Shown: piece after piece, positions 9,856 to 18,220 of the stretch
Numbering within the stretch: position 1 is the stretch's first letter
Layout of the letters: each line of letters opens with the position of its first letter
Assembly (NCBI GenBank): GCA_945866095.1
Contig: CAMBGA010000001.1
Span: 1-64,000 of the forward strand
Origin: Spirosoma fluviale
Lineage (GTDB): Bacteria; Bacteroidota; Bacteroidia; Cytophagales; Spirosomataceae
Reading direction: 5' to 3'
DNA length: 64,000 nucleotides
Notes under the pieces: model-generated
The model's database searches: none
Told to the model about the DNA's origin: nothing
Seen by the model: the letters and a program-made list of their open reading frames with translations, nothing else
Program-made: the position numbers and the translations under genes

Positions 9856-10737
9856 ATGAAAATGAAACCTATTTTATTGACTTGCGCTATCATGGCGATG
9901 TCCCTGTTTTCTTTTAAGCCGATTGAAAAATCGGGTGTTGCTGATAAGCCTTTTGGCGGATTAGCTTTGTATACCGTTCGTGATGCGATGATGAAAGAGG
10001 CGCGCGCGACCTTAGAAAAAGTAGCTCAAGCGGGTTATTTAAACGTTGAGTCTTCAGGCTACAATAATGGAAAATACTATAATTTATCGCCAGCGGATTT
10101 CAAATCTTTGTTGGGCGAGATGAAATTAACGCCTTTGTCCTCTCACCAGGGAACGGTTAATTTCGAAAATGTAGACCAACAAATCGCCGATTTGAAGTTG
10201 GCCGGTTTTAAATATTTTGTCATCCCGGTTCCGCCAATGGGCTTATTTACCTATGATAATGTGAACAAGAGAATGACCATGAAAGGTGGCGCGAAGAATT
10301 TGGCAGAAATCTTAGACAAACTAGGCGAGAAGTGTCAAGCAGCTGGAGTGCAGTTATTGTACCACAACCATGATTTTGAATTTTCAAAAGATGCGGATGG
10401 AAATGTGATTTACGATTATTTATTAGAGCATTGCAATCCAAAATTTGTCAATTTCCAAATGGACTTATATTGGGTAACCAAAGCAGGTGCAGACCCAGTA
10501 GCTTATTTCAAGCGTTATCCGGGCCGTTTTAAAATTTGGCACATAAAGGATATGGATGACCAAGGTCGTTTTGCGCCTGTGGGCAACGGAAAAATCGATT
10601 TCAAGCGTATTTTAGATAACAAGAAATTAGCCGGCATGCAGCATTATTTCGTGGAGCAAGATGCTTGTTACAACGAAACAGCTTTGGAGGCGATTGTGAT
10701 TAGCCATAAAGGCCTATCCAAATTCGGATTCAAATAG
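9856..10737 (+). CDS. Secreted sugar phosphate isomerase/epimerase-fold protein (xylose-isomerase-like TIM barrel)
   Basis: A signal peptide (MKMKPILLTCAIMAMSLF) precedes an AP-endonuclease-2/xylose-isomerase barrel. Metal-ligand positions are visible: VESSG (Glu), LLYHNHDFEF (His), QMDLYW (Asp), WHIKD (His) and FVEQD (Glu). Intracellular relatives isomerise sugars, while secreted Bacteroidota members have been linked to lyase or hydratase steps on 3-keto-glycosides. A similar secreted paralogue lies at 46651..47502, beside a GMC oxidoreductase. This copy stands alone and ends at a good terminator. Confidence 0.83.
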   Translation: MKMKPILLTCAIMAMSLFSFKPIEKSGVADKPFGGLALYTVRDAMMKEARATLEKVAQAGYLNVESSGYNNGKYYNLSPADFKSLLGEMKLTPLSSHQGTVNFENVDQQIADLKLAGFKYFVIPVPPMGLFTYDNVNKRMTMKGGAKNLAEILDKLGEKCQAAGVQLLYHNHDFEFSKDADGNVIYDYLLEHCNPKFVNFQMDLYWVTKAGADPVAYFKRYPGRFKIWHIKDMDDQGRFAPVGNGKIDFKRILDNKKLAGMQHYFVEQDACYNETALEAIVISHKGLSKFGFK

Positions 10738-10740
10738 TAA

Positions 10741-10788
10741 AAAAGCATGGGGAAAGCCTCGTATTGGCGGGGTATCCTCATGCTTTTT
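10741..10788 (+). terminator. Intrinsic terminator after the isomerase-fold gene
   Basis: A long imperfect hairpin: AAAAGCATGGGGAAAGCCTCG pairs with the copy ending CCTCATGCTTTTT, with a T-rich tail. It separates the isomerase gene from the HxlR regulator. Confidence 0.75.
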
Positions 10789-10841
10789 ATAACAGATTAT
10801 AGTTAACCAAAAACCCACTAGGAAGCAATTCTATTTTGATT

Positions 10842-11288
10842 ATGGAAGAGGAAAATAATATTGCATTTCGGTCATTATGTCCTATCGCAACCGGCTTAGA
10901 TGTGTTGGGTGACAAATGGACTTTGTTAATTCTAAGGGACATGATTTTTGGTCATAAAAAGCTGTTTAATGAGTTTAAAGAATCTCCTGAAAAGGTGCCG
11001 AGTAAAATGTTATCGAATCGCTTAAGAAAACTCGAGAACAGAGGTTTTATTACGCGGGCTAAAGGGAAAATAAACAAGAAAAGTGTTTATTATTTGTTAG
11101 AAGACAAGGGATTGGAAACACTTCCCTTAATGGTTGAGTTAATGTTGTTTACGACCAAGTATTATTATGATCACCTGGGCGATACGTATACTGGGGATGT
11201 GAAAACAAAAATGAAAACAGATAGGGCTAATTACATCAAAAATATCAGTACGAATTACGCGCAATTCAAAAAAATGCTAGTCATTTAA
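10842..11288 (+). CDS. HxlR-family winged-helix transcriptional regulator
   Basis: SLCPIATGLDVLGDKWTLLILRDM is the signature start of HxlR regulators, including the conserved Cys near residue 13 used for electrophile or redox sensing in several members. PSKMLSNRLRKLENRGFI is the recognition helix region and KSVYYLLEDKG the wing. The ATG giving MEEENNIAFR is used; the track begins two codons earlier at a TTG. The C-terminal tail is about 30 residues longer than in minimal members. It is flanked by terminators on both sides and so is a single-gene unit. Targets are unknown; the lipoprotein downstream is the nearest candidate. Confidence 0.87.
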   Translation: MEEENNIAFRSLCPIATGLDVLGDKWTLLILRDMIFGHKKLFNEFKESPEKVPSKMLSNRLRKLENRGFITRAKGKINKKSVYYLLEDKGLETLPLMVELMLFTTKYYYDHLGDTYTGDVKTKMKTDRANYIKNISTNYAQFKKMLVI

Positions 11289-11314
11289 TCATTCGTTTAG
11301 CGAATAAATTACAG

Positions 11315-11343
11315 GCCTCGAAAATATTTTTTGAGGCTTTTTC
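11315..11343 (+). terminator. Intrinsic terminator after hxlR
   Basis: The stem GCCTC paired with GAGGC around an AT-rich loop is followed by TTTTT. It closes the HxlR gene. Confidence 0.7.
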
Positions 11344-11464
11344 ATGTACCCCTCCCCTGGTTTTAAAATGGTTTGATCACAAAAAAATAATTTGATTTAT
11401 AATTAGTATCAAAAAGATATTTTTTATCTTGTCAAATAAATGTTCAATTAATCATACAAAAACA

Positions 11465-12031
11465 ATGAAAAAACTACTATTATCCCTTGTGGTATTGGCA
11501 GCAATGAATGCTTGCACCACGAAAGAAACAAAAAATGCGGAGGCTAATTCTACTGCTCAAGACAAAGAATCAGGCACATTTACTTCTCTAGATGAAAAGT
11601 CGGCAAAAGTAAAAGAGCTTTTAGAAGCTTATGCTAAAAATGACACGATGGTTGGCCATAATCTGTATGTAGATACCGTTCAGGTGTTAGATTTACATGC
11701 AAATAATCAAGAAGGCCCGAATGATGCAACCAAAGTAAATCCAGGTGGTCGCTCAGGCCATTTGCTAGGAGATACGTTTGTACACACGTTAAACACATCA
11801 ATAACGGTTACTACGGGTCCGAATGCCATTAAAACATTTGTATTTGCGGATGGAAGGGTCATTACTGGATATTGGGGTACCTTAGTGGGAATAGGCCGCT
11901 ATACAAAAGCTAGAAATATCGTGCCATTGCATCTTTTGATTTATTGGGAAGGAGATAAAATTGTCAAGATGTATCGAATGTGGGATTCAGCTCCTTTGAA
12001 AGCTGAGATTGCCGCTTCTCAAAAGAAATAA
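11465..12031 (+). CDS. SnoaL/NTF2-like lipoprotein
   Basis: A lipoprotein signal (MKKLLLSLVVLAAMNAC) has its lipobox Cys at residue 17. A charged linker of about 30 residues follows, then a domain resembling SnoaL-like NTF2 folds (VKELLEAYAKND near the start; TGYWGTL and IYWEGDKIVKMYRMWD near the end, the usual last strand of such cone-shaped barrels). The start is placed at the ATG of the signal peptide; the track extends 12 residues upstream. Catalytic or binding role unknown; likely periplasmic. Confidence 0.72.
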   Translation: MKKLLLSLVVLAAMNACTTKETKNAEANSTAQDKESGTFTSLDEKSAKVKELLEAYAKNDTMVGHNLYVDTVQVLDLHANNQEGPNDATKVNPGGRSGHLLGDTFVHTLNTSITVTTGPNAIKTFVFADGRVITGYWGTLVGIGRYTKARNIVPLHLLIYWEGDKIVKMYRMWDSAPLKAEIAASQKK

Positions 12032-12185
12032 TTTCAATGATTTAAAGCCCTGCTTTTCTATTTGAAAAGTAGAGTTTTTTAATATAAAATCTTTCTATCA
12101 AAGTGAAGGCAGCAAATCACGTTAAAAAACAGGGCGGAATCTGAAAAGCCATACGAGTAAGAAAAAACTAAATCTAAATTACACA

Positions 12186-12596
12186 ATGAAAAACTTTTTA
12201 ATCTTGGCTGCTTTTGTTCTATTGAATACAGCAGCTTTTGGCCAAGTGCTACCTAAGGGAACTTTGGTGGGCATGCACACTTTTTCTGTTAAATTAAATG
12301 GGAAAACCACCATGCAGCAATTCGAAGATGCGGTTAAAGCCAAATGGGTTCCTGCTTCATCAAAAGCATTTTCTTGTCAAAGCCACGTGTTAAAATTTGT
12401 TCGAGGGAAATCAGCCAATAAAATGGGGGTCTTAATTATTTATAAAAACGATGCGGAAAGAAATAAATTTTATAATCCTGATGGAACGATGAATGCTGGT
12501 GGAAATGCAGCCAACGCTAAAATGAAACCTGTCGCTGACGAGTTGGCCAAGTTAGGAACGATGACCGACGAATATACGGATTGGATTGTTCAATAA
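12186..12596 (+). CDS. Small secreted hypothetical protein, possibly dimeric alpha-beta-barrel fold
   Basis: A signal peptide (MKNFLILAAFVLLNTAAFG) precedes about 115 residues. The pattern LVGMHTFSVKLNGKTTMQQFEDAVKAKW at the front and LIIYKNDAERNKFY in the middle is reminiscent of ferredoxin-like or ABM-type dimeric barrels (one strand, a long helix, a strand with YxxxAERxKFY). I do not recognise a named family. The gene stands alone and ends at a strong terminator. Confidence 0.68.
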   Translation: MKNFLILAAFVLLNTAAFGQVLPKGTLVGMHTFSVKLNGKTTMQQFEDAVKAKWVPASSKAFSCQSHVLKFVRGKSANKMGVLIIYKNDAERNKFYNPDGTMNAGGNAANAKMKPVADELAKLGTMTDEYTDWIVQ

Positions 12597-12615
12597 GTAG
12601 TGAAATTAGCCTATT

Positions 12616-12646
12616 AAAAAAGAGGTCGGCCTGACCTCTTTTTTGT
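12616..12646 (+). terminator. Strong bidirectional-looking terminator
   Basis: AAAAAAGAGGTC pairs perfectly with GACCTCTTTTTT around a 5-nt loop. This is an unusually clean hairpin with T on one side and A on the other, so it could terminate in both directions; only the plus-strand gene upstream needs it. Confidence 0.88.
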
Positions 12647-12746
12647 TTTATGATAAGCTTGTTCATCATCGAATATGCCGAATATTCTGGGGTAATTTTT
12701 TTTCTTCTATGCTTTTTTTAATTTTGAAGCAATCACAACGAATCGC

Positions 12747-13022
12747 ATGAAAACATCTTTTAACAAATACCTCTACATCGGTTTTGTCCTTTTTGGACTG
12801 TACGAATTATTCATAAAACATTCGGCATGGGAGGCCGCGACCCATTTAGGAATTGCGTTAATTTTTGACCCCTTTGATGCCAATCAGCCTTGGAAAGATC
12901 GTCCTCAATGGCAAAAAGCTATTTTGATTCTTCACCTTGCTTTGATCGCAGGGCTATTGGGATATGAAGTTGGCCATAATGAATTTTTGAAAGGAATGGA
13001 AGACGGCTGGAATGGCAAATAA
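12747..13022 (+). CDS. Small membrane protein, two transmembrane segments
   Basis: A 91-residue protein with a first hydrophobic segment YLYIGFVLFGLYELF (about residues 9-23) and a second at ILILHLALIAGLLGY (about 59-74), joined by a soluble loop with FDPFDANQPWKDRPQW. I know this type as an uncharacterised conserved Bacteroidota membrane protein. It is followed within 25 bases by the frameshifted acyltransferase-like membrane gene, so the two probably share a transcript. Confidence 0.7.
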   Translation: MKTSFNKYLYIGFVLFGLYELFIKHSAWEAATHLGIALIFDPFDANQPWKDRPQWQKAILILHLALIAGLLGYEVGHNEFLKGMEDGWNGK

Positions 13023-13043
13023 CCAACTAAATTAATTATCAAA

Positions 13044-14248
13044 ATGTCATCAATTTCAGCTGAGGCCACACAAAAAAGAATAGACTCGATCGATGTATTA
13101 AGAGGTATCGTGATGGTCATCATGGCGATCGATCATGTTCGGGATTTTATGCATCAAGGAGCTTTTTTGGATGACCCGCTAAATTTATCGACCACCACTC
13201 CCGTTCTTTTTTTACGCGTTGGATTACCCACCTATGTGCACCTACGTTCGTTTTTCTTTCGGGACTTTCCATCTATTTACAAAGTACTCGCAAGTCTGCA
13301 GCTGAGTTGAGCTCGTTTCTTTTCAAACGCGGACTGTGGCTGATTTTCGTCGAATTTGGCTTGATTACTTTGGGTATGACCTTTAATCCGTTCTATAATT
13401 TACTCATCATGCAGGTTATTTGGGCCATTGGAATTAGCATGATTATTTTAGGTTTTCTGAGTCGTCTGCCCTATAAATTTTTATTAGCTATTGGCCTTTT
13501 CATTGTCTTGGGCCATAATTTATTAGACTTTTTGGAGGCGGAACCGGGATTTAAGGCAGGCTTCTGGTGGGATCTTTTTCACCATGGCTCCTTTGCCATA
13601 TATCCAATCGCGAATGAGCATTTCATTGCGATTATGTATCCCTTTGTTCCTTGGACCGGCCTCATGATTTTGGGTTATTGTTTTGGGATTTTCTTTACCT
13701 CTAACTTCACCTCTGAACATAGGCAAAAAATCTTGTTGAGATTTGGCTTATCATTAATAGGCTTTTTTATCGTCTTACGAGCGATCAATATCTATGGAGA
13801 TCCGCACCCGTGGACTACTCAAACAAATGGATTTAACACGTTTTTATCTTTTATAAAAGTCCATAAATATCCACCTTCTTTGGCCTATATGTCGGTGATG
13901 ATCGGCATCGCTATTTTAGCCTTATCGTTTTTGGAAAACATCCAAAACAAAATAACAAAAGCGTTCCGGGTTTTTGGAAGAACCGCTTTTTTCTATTACA
14001 TCCTTCATTTCTATCTGGTGCACACCATCTCCATGATTTTGTTCTTTTACAGAGGTCATTCTTTAGTGGACGCTTTCCAAGCCATGCAATCCATTCCCTT
14101 CCTTTTTAGCATCAAAGGAGAAGGATATAGCCTGGGCATTGTATACCTAATATGGGTTTTTGTGATTAGCGGTCTGTATCCATTATGCAAATGGTATGAT
14201 TCCTACAAAACGGCTCACAAGGAAAAATGGTGGTTAAGCTATTTGTAA
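13044..14248 (+). pseudogene. DUF1624/heparan-alpha-glucosaminide N-acetyltransferase-like membrane protein, broken by a one-base frameshift
   Basis: The first 57 residues ([23 protein letters not shown]) match the start of DUF1624/HGSNAT-like acyltransferases. After a run of seven T at 13207-13213 the ORF-track frame goes off-family and stops at 13310. In the next frame the family sequence continues without a gap: [19 protein letters not shown], then [17 protein letters not shown] and on to the normal C-terminus. One extra T would restore a 401-residue protein with about ten membrane segments. It may be a pseudogene, a sequencing error or a slippage-controlled gene. Relatives transfer acetyl groups across membranes to sugars. 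Confidence 0.85.
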
Positions 14249-14282
14249 AAATGGCTAAAGAGTGAGATTAGTTTCGTCTTTC

Positions 14283-14933
14283 TTAATTGACTGTATTGCC
14301 CAATTGCTTATGCGAGCCATCGCAGGTAGGCATTCGTTTTGAGAGTCCGCACCAACAGTCTAAAATACCTTTCCCTTTTAAAATACGAGGCGCGTATTTT
14401 TCAATTCTAGCCTTACGCGTGGCCGATTGTTTAGCCTCCGCAAAATGCAACAAGTAGGCTCGTTGGCGCCCCGGGGTCAAGCCATAAAACGCATGTTGCA
14501 AATCGCTATTAGCCGCAAAGGTTTCTTCCAATTCCGACGGGACCGGATATTCTTCTGTTTTTTTTTCGACAACCTTAAGCCCTGCTTTTTCTACGGCGAC
14601 GGCATTTTGAATATAAGCCTTTAGCACTTCTTCTAGGTCCAGCATTTCTTCCATGCTCGTCAGGCGAATTTGTCGGCCCGACTGTGTATTTTCACCAGGC
14701 TTTCGCAACAGATCTTGTGGGTCTTCCATGAGCGTCCCTTTAAAAAACATCAAGGCAAAATAGTCTTTGAAACCCTGGATAATAATGACATTTGCTTGTT
14801 CGTGCACATAGCAAGGCGCCCCCCATTTTAATTCTTCTCCTAATCCACTGTCCATCACAATGCTTCTCAAAATGGTGAGTTCTTCGCGCCATTTTTTGGC
14901 ATTTAAAAGGAATGCGTCTACTTTTGGGTTCAT
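14283..14933 (-). CDS. YdeI/DUF1801-type protein with a C-terminal CDGSH iron-sulfur motif
   Basis: The N-terminal part (KWREELTILRSIVMD, LKWGAPCYVH, IIQGFKDYFALMFFKG) is a DUF1801 fold. The middle (EYPVPSELEETFAAN, LTPGRQRAYLLHFAEAKQSATRKARIEKY) is the YdeI/OmpD-associated helical region. The tail CWCGLSKRMPTCDGSH fits the CDGSH consensus C-x-C-x2-S-x3-P-x-C-D-G-S-H exactly, so a 2Fe-2S cluster is expected. Length is 216 residues. The gene is divergent from a DUF2911 gene. The function of YdeI proteins is poorly known (linked to polymyxin resistance in enterobacteria). Confidence 0.85.
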   Translation of the reverse strand: MNPKVDAFLLNAKKWREELTILRSIVMDSGLGEELKWGAPCYVHEQANVIIIQGFKDYFALMFFKGTLMEDPQDLLRKPGENTQSGRQIRLTSMEEMLDLEEVLKAYIQNAVAVEKAGLKVVEKKTEEYPVPSELEETFAANSDLQHAFYGLTPGRQRAYLLHFAEAKQSATRKARIEKYAPRILKGKGILDCWCGLSKRMPTCDGSHKQLGNTVN

Positions 14934-15057
14934 GGAGGTTATAAATTAGTCATTATAAATAAAAGAAAAATAAATGGAAGCGGAACAAAAAATAATTCTT
15001 TAAATTTGGCCCACATTGCATTTTAAAAACTCATGTAAACCTAAACTTAAATTAACA

Positions 15058-15579
15058 ATGAAAACAATCAAATCCTTATTGATGGCAGGTCTATTGGTGA
15101 TGACCGCTCAATTATCTTTCGCCCAAGGCCAAGCTCCGGCAAGTCCCAAAATGACGGTTACTGGTGTAATCGGCAAAGCAAATGTTACTCTTGTTTATAG
15201 CAGCCCTTCCGTAAAAGGAAGAAAAATCTGGGGCGAATTAGTTCCGATGGACAAAGTTTGGCGTGCAGGTGCTAACACGGCCACAAGCATTGAAACAGAT
15301 GCTGATATTTCTGTTGGCGGAAATAATTTACCCAAAGGAAAATACTCCATTTACATGATTCCAAGCGAAGGCGAGTGGCAAGTAATCATCAACTCAGAGG
15401 CGGGCCAGTGGGGAGTTAAGCGTGGCGGCGAGACTACTCGCAACGCTGAAAAAGATGTTGTAACGATTAAAGCGAAGCCAAAAAAATCAGATTTTAAAGA
15501 AGCTTTAGAATATAAAGTGGTTAAGAAAGGCATTTCATTTGCTTGGGAAAACATCAAATTGATGATCCCAGCGAAATAA
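15058..15579 (+). CDS. DUF2911 secreted protein
   Basis: The signal peptide MKTIKSLLMAGLLVMTAQLSFAQ is followed by the hallmark DUF2911 motifs YSSPSVKGRKIWGELVP, KVWRAGANTAT and KGKYSIYMIPSEGEWQVI. This family is abundant in Bacteroidota periplasms and has no established function. The ATG at the signal peptide is preferred over the track start 14 residues upstream. A possible -7 box TAAATTTG lies about 50 bases upstream, without a clear -33 element. A shared hairpin terminator separates it from the convergent VOC gene. Confidence 0.9.
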   Translation: MKTIKSLLMAGLLVMTAQLSFAQGQAPASPKMTVTGVIGKANVTLVYSSPSVKGRKIWGELVPMDKVWRAGANTATSIETDADISVGGNNLPKGKYSIYMIPSEGEWQVIINSEAGQWGVKRGGETTRNAEKDVVTIKAKPKKSDFKEALEYKVVKKGISFAWENIKLMIPAK

Positions 15580-15604
15580 ATTTCAATCATCGGTGCTTAA
15601 ATTT

Positions 15605-15639
15605 TGCATGCTTAGTATTTCTAGGCATGCATTTTTTTT
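15605..15639 (+). terminator. Intrinsic terminator between convergent genes
   Basis: TGCATGC pairs with GCATGCA around a 13-nt loop and is followed by eight T. It closes the DUF2911 gene and touches the end of the convergent VOC gene. Confidence 0.75.
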
Positions 15640-16051
15640 ACAGAATTTGATTGAATTCAATGGTCTCCCCGGATGGACCTTTGACATTAAAAAACCGATT
15701 CCCATTTTTCCAAAATGGCAAGAAGGTAGGTGTAGCTTCTAAAATTTCAAAGCCCGCTTTTTTCAAGGTGTCAAAAGCTGAATCTACATCCGAAACGTCA
15801 ATGGCAAAGTGATCAACATGTCCGTTTTTTCTTTCCTTAATTTCCGCTAATTGCTTGTCTGGCATTTGGTATAACTCGACGACCACCTCATGATTTTTCA
15901 TCATCACGCAGGTGCCATATCCTCCGTCAAATTCAAAGGGAGACTCCATCACATTTTTAAATCCAAGGCGCTCGTAGAACGGAATGGATATTTCTAAATC
16001 ATGGACGGGGATGCCGATGTGTTGAATTTTCTTTATAAAATCGACTTTCAT
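15638..16051 (-). CDS. VOC-superfamily (glyoxalase/epimerase-like) protein
   Basis: Two beta-alpha-beta-beta-beta modules in 137 residues. The metal-ligand positions are IQHIGIPV (His), VVVELYQ (Glu), HVDHFAIDV (His) and GETIEFNQ (Glu). This is the glyoxalase I/methylmalonyl-CoA epimerase layout, and SIPFYERLGF is the usual first helix. Substrate is not predictable; small-molecule isomerase, lyase or fosfomycin-type activities all occur in the superfamily. Monocistronic as far as visible. Confidence 0.83.
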   Translation of the reverse strand: MKVDFIKKIQHIGIPVHDLEISIPFYERLGFKNVMESPFEFDGGYGTCVMMKNHEVVVELYQMPDKQLAEIKERKNGHVDHFAIDVSDVDSAFDTLKKAGFEILEATPTFLPFWKNGNRFFNVKGPSGETIEFNQIL

Positions 16052-16152
16052 GTCTATTAAGGCTTTGGTTTAAAAGCCTAAAATAGGGAAAAACCATCGA
16101 TTTAAACTATACTTAGGCTTCAAAGGAAACCTATTGGCAAAGAAGAGGCTCA

Positions 16153-16404
16153 TTAAGCAACCTCCTCTAATTCAGATAACTCTTCTAAAAAATCGTAGAC
16201 CAATTGATAATAGTTCGTAGCTAAATCGCCAGCTTCATTATCTTGTGACAAATCAAAAATAGAATGATTCATAACACAGGTATCGAAAATTTCATCGACG
16301 ATATAGTCCACGTCAAAAATAGATTTTGACGAATTTAAATGAACGCGATATTCATTTTTGATCACGTTTTTTTGGGCTTCAGTTAACGGGTTGATTGATA
16401 GCAT
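16153..16404 (-). CDS. Small acidic hypothetical protein
   Basis: An 83-residue soluble protein rich in Asp and Glu, with helical segments (NPLTEAQKNVIKNEYRVHL, QLVYDFLEELSELEEV) and no signal or membrane segment. I do not recognise a family. It starts at an ATG with a plausible upstream purine-rich stretch, and no better overlapping ORF exists. It sits alone between the VOC gene and the Gfo/Idh gene, which is on the other strand. Confidence 0.55.
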   Translation of the reverse strand: MLSINPLTEAQKNVIKNEYRVHLNSSKSIFDVDYIVDEIFDTCVMNHSIFDLSQDNEAGDLATNYYQLVYDFLEELSELEEVA

Positions 16405-16690
16405 GGTTGTTATTTTTTACACTTAAATATACCTTAGTTTTTTAATCTAAAGGATACAATAATATTAAAAAATTGTTAAGAATTTTGATTCGTTTTCCTC
16501 GTATTTTGGGCATCATTTTTCAGGGAAAATCTGAGAGAAATAAACGGCCGTTGGTATGGGAAAATCCATGATTTGAGGTTGGGAATAAAAGGATCCATGT
16601 GCTTTCTCTGTAGGCTATTAAGCACCTTTGTCAACCTAAATGAATGGTCTCTAGAAATTTTATATTAAATTGGCCTACAAATCTAAACTT

Positions 16691-18091
16691 ATGAAAGAAA
16701 ATCAATCATCACGCAAAAAGTTTTTGCAACAAATAGGAGCCTTAGGCGTAGCAAGCGCCGCTTTTCCATTATCTTCTTTAGCGGCCCAACAAAAATCTGA
16801 GGAACGCATTATGCTCTATGAAAAGCGCGTTTCCGTGGGCGAAAAAATTAGATTAGGGGTGATCGGTTTTGGGGTCCAAGGACACTTCGATCTAGCGACC
16901 GCCCTTAAAGTCCCGGGCGTTGAATTAGCCGGCATTTGTGATCTATACACAGGCCGTATTGAAAATGCCAAAGAATTATATGGCAAAGACCTTTACACCA
17001 CTCGAAATTATAAGGAATTATTAGACCGTGCGGACATCGACGCGGTGATCATCGCAACCACGGATGTTTGGCATTGCCGAATTACCTTGGATGCTTTGGC
17101 CAAAGGAAAACACGTCTATGTGGAAAAGCCCATGGTCTATAAAATAGACGAAGGATATAAAGTCATTCAGGCGCAAAAAAATTCAAATAAAATATTGCAA
17201 GTAGGTTCCCAGCGAGTAAGTAGCCTTGGCCTAGCCAAAGCAAAAGAATTACTAGCCGCCGGAGAAATAGGCAAATTAAATATGGTGAATGCCGTATATG
17301 ACCGCCAAAGCTCCATCGGCGCCTGGGAATATACCATTCCAAAAGACGCCAGTGCTATGTCGACCGACTGGGATCGCTTTGTGGAGGCAACCGGTAAAAT
17401 GGAATTTGACGCCAAGAAATTCTTCTGGTGGAGAGCATTTAAAGAAGTGGGAACGGGAGTAGCCGGTGATTTATTTATTCACTTATTGAGTGGAACCCAT
17501 TTCGTAACGAACTCTTTAGGACCTCAAACCATTGTCAGCACAGGCCAATTCAGTCATTGGAAAGATGGCAGAAACCTACCAGATGTCATGGCGGGAACGA
17601 TGCAATATGGCGATACGGCTGAGCATCCGGCATTCCAACTAACCTTACAAGTAAACTTTATTAGCGGAACGGGCGGCCAAGAAGTTACCCGGTTTATCGG
17701 CTCCGAAGGGGTGATGGATGTTAAAGGAAACAACATCTCGATCAAGCATAGTATTTTGCCGGAAGCCCCAGGCTTTGGCGGATATGATTCTGTTTTCACT
17801 TTCTCCAAAAGTATGCAAGAGGAAATGCAAAAGGAGTACGATGCTAAATGGACCGAAGCGCAGAAAAAGCGTCCATTGAAAGAGGACATTACGTTCAAAC
17901 CACCTACCGGCTACAACGAACATTTAGATCACTTTACTAATTTCTTTGATGCGATTAGAACAGGGAAAGCTGTTGTAGAAGATGCCACGTTTGGTTTTAG
18001 AGCTGCGGCTCCTGCCTTGGCTTGTAACGAAAGTTATTTTTCTAAAAAAATCATTCATTGGGATCCTATTAAAATGAAATTGTTGAAGTAA
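16691..18091 (+). CDS. Gfo/Idh/MocA oxidoreductase with a twin-arginine-like signal
   Basis: The N-terminus SSRKKFLQQIGALGVASAAF resembles a Tat signal, but with RK in place of the RR pair. The Rossmann domain follows (IRLGVIGFGVQGHFDLA, GICDLY, VIIATTDVWHC) with the conserved VYVEKPM. The C-terminal Gfo/Idh domain contains GTGVAGDLFIHLL. Relatives include periplasmic glycoside 3-oxidoreductases and glycosidases with tightly bound NAD. The ATG giving MKENQSSRKKFL is used rather than the track's upstream start. A relic of a GMC oxidoreductase directly follows, suggesting a once larger sugar-oxidation operon. Confidence 0.87.
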   Translation: MKENQSSRKKFLQQIGALGVASAAFPLSSLAAQQKSEERIMLYEKRVSVGEKIRLGVIGFGVQGHFDLATALKVPGVELAGICDLYTGRIENAKELYGKDLYTTRNYKELLDRADIDAVIIATTDVWHCRITLDALAKGKHVYVEKPMVYKIDEGYKVIQAQKNSNKILQVGSQRVSSLGLAKAKELLAAGEIGKLNMVNAVYDRQSSIGAWEYTIPKDASAMSTDWDRFVEATGKMEFDAKKFFWWRAFKEVGTGVAGDLFIHLLSGTHFVTNSLGPQTIVSTGQFSHWKDGRNLPDVMAGTMQYGDTAEHPAFQLTLQVNFISGTGGQEVTRFIGSEGVMDVKGNNISIKHSILPEAPGFGGYDSVFTFSKSMQEEMQKEYDAKWTEAQKKRPLKEDITFKPPTGYNEHLDHFTNFFDAIRTGKAVVEDATFGFRAAAPALACNESYFSKKIIHWDPIKMKLLK

Positions 18092-18118
18092 GGGATCTTC
18101 CTTTTTCAATAAGTAATT

Positions 18119-18220
18119 TTGACATCGACGTCCACGCAGAATCCATCCCTGACCTATATGGCGCTAACCGCTCGGGCAGTTGATTATGCGATCAATGAAA
18201 AAAAGAAGCGGAATTTGTAA
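18119..18220 (+). pseudogene. C-terminal relic of a GMC oxidoreductase
   Basis: Not in the ORF track. Thirty-three codons read TSTSTQNPSLTYMAL and then ARAVDYAINEKKKRNL before a stop. This is the C-terminus of the same family as the intact GMC gene at 44935..46641 (TSTSTQNPTLTYMAF, ARAANHAIDELNKKNL), with about two thirds of residues the same. Codon choice differs clearly, so it is an old paralogue and not a recent copy. Everything upstream of the last 33 codons has been deleted; the fragment begins only 27 bases after the Gfo/Idh stop. Confidence 0.85.
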
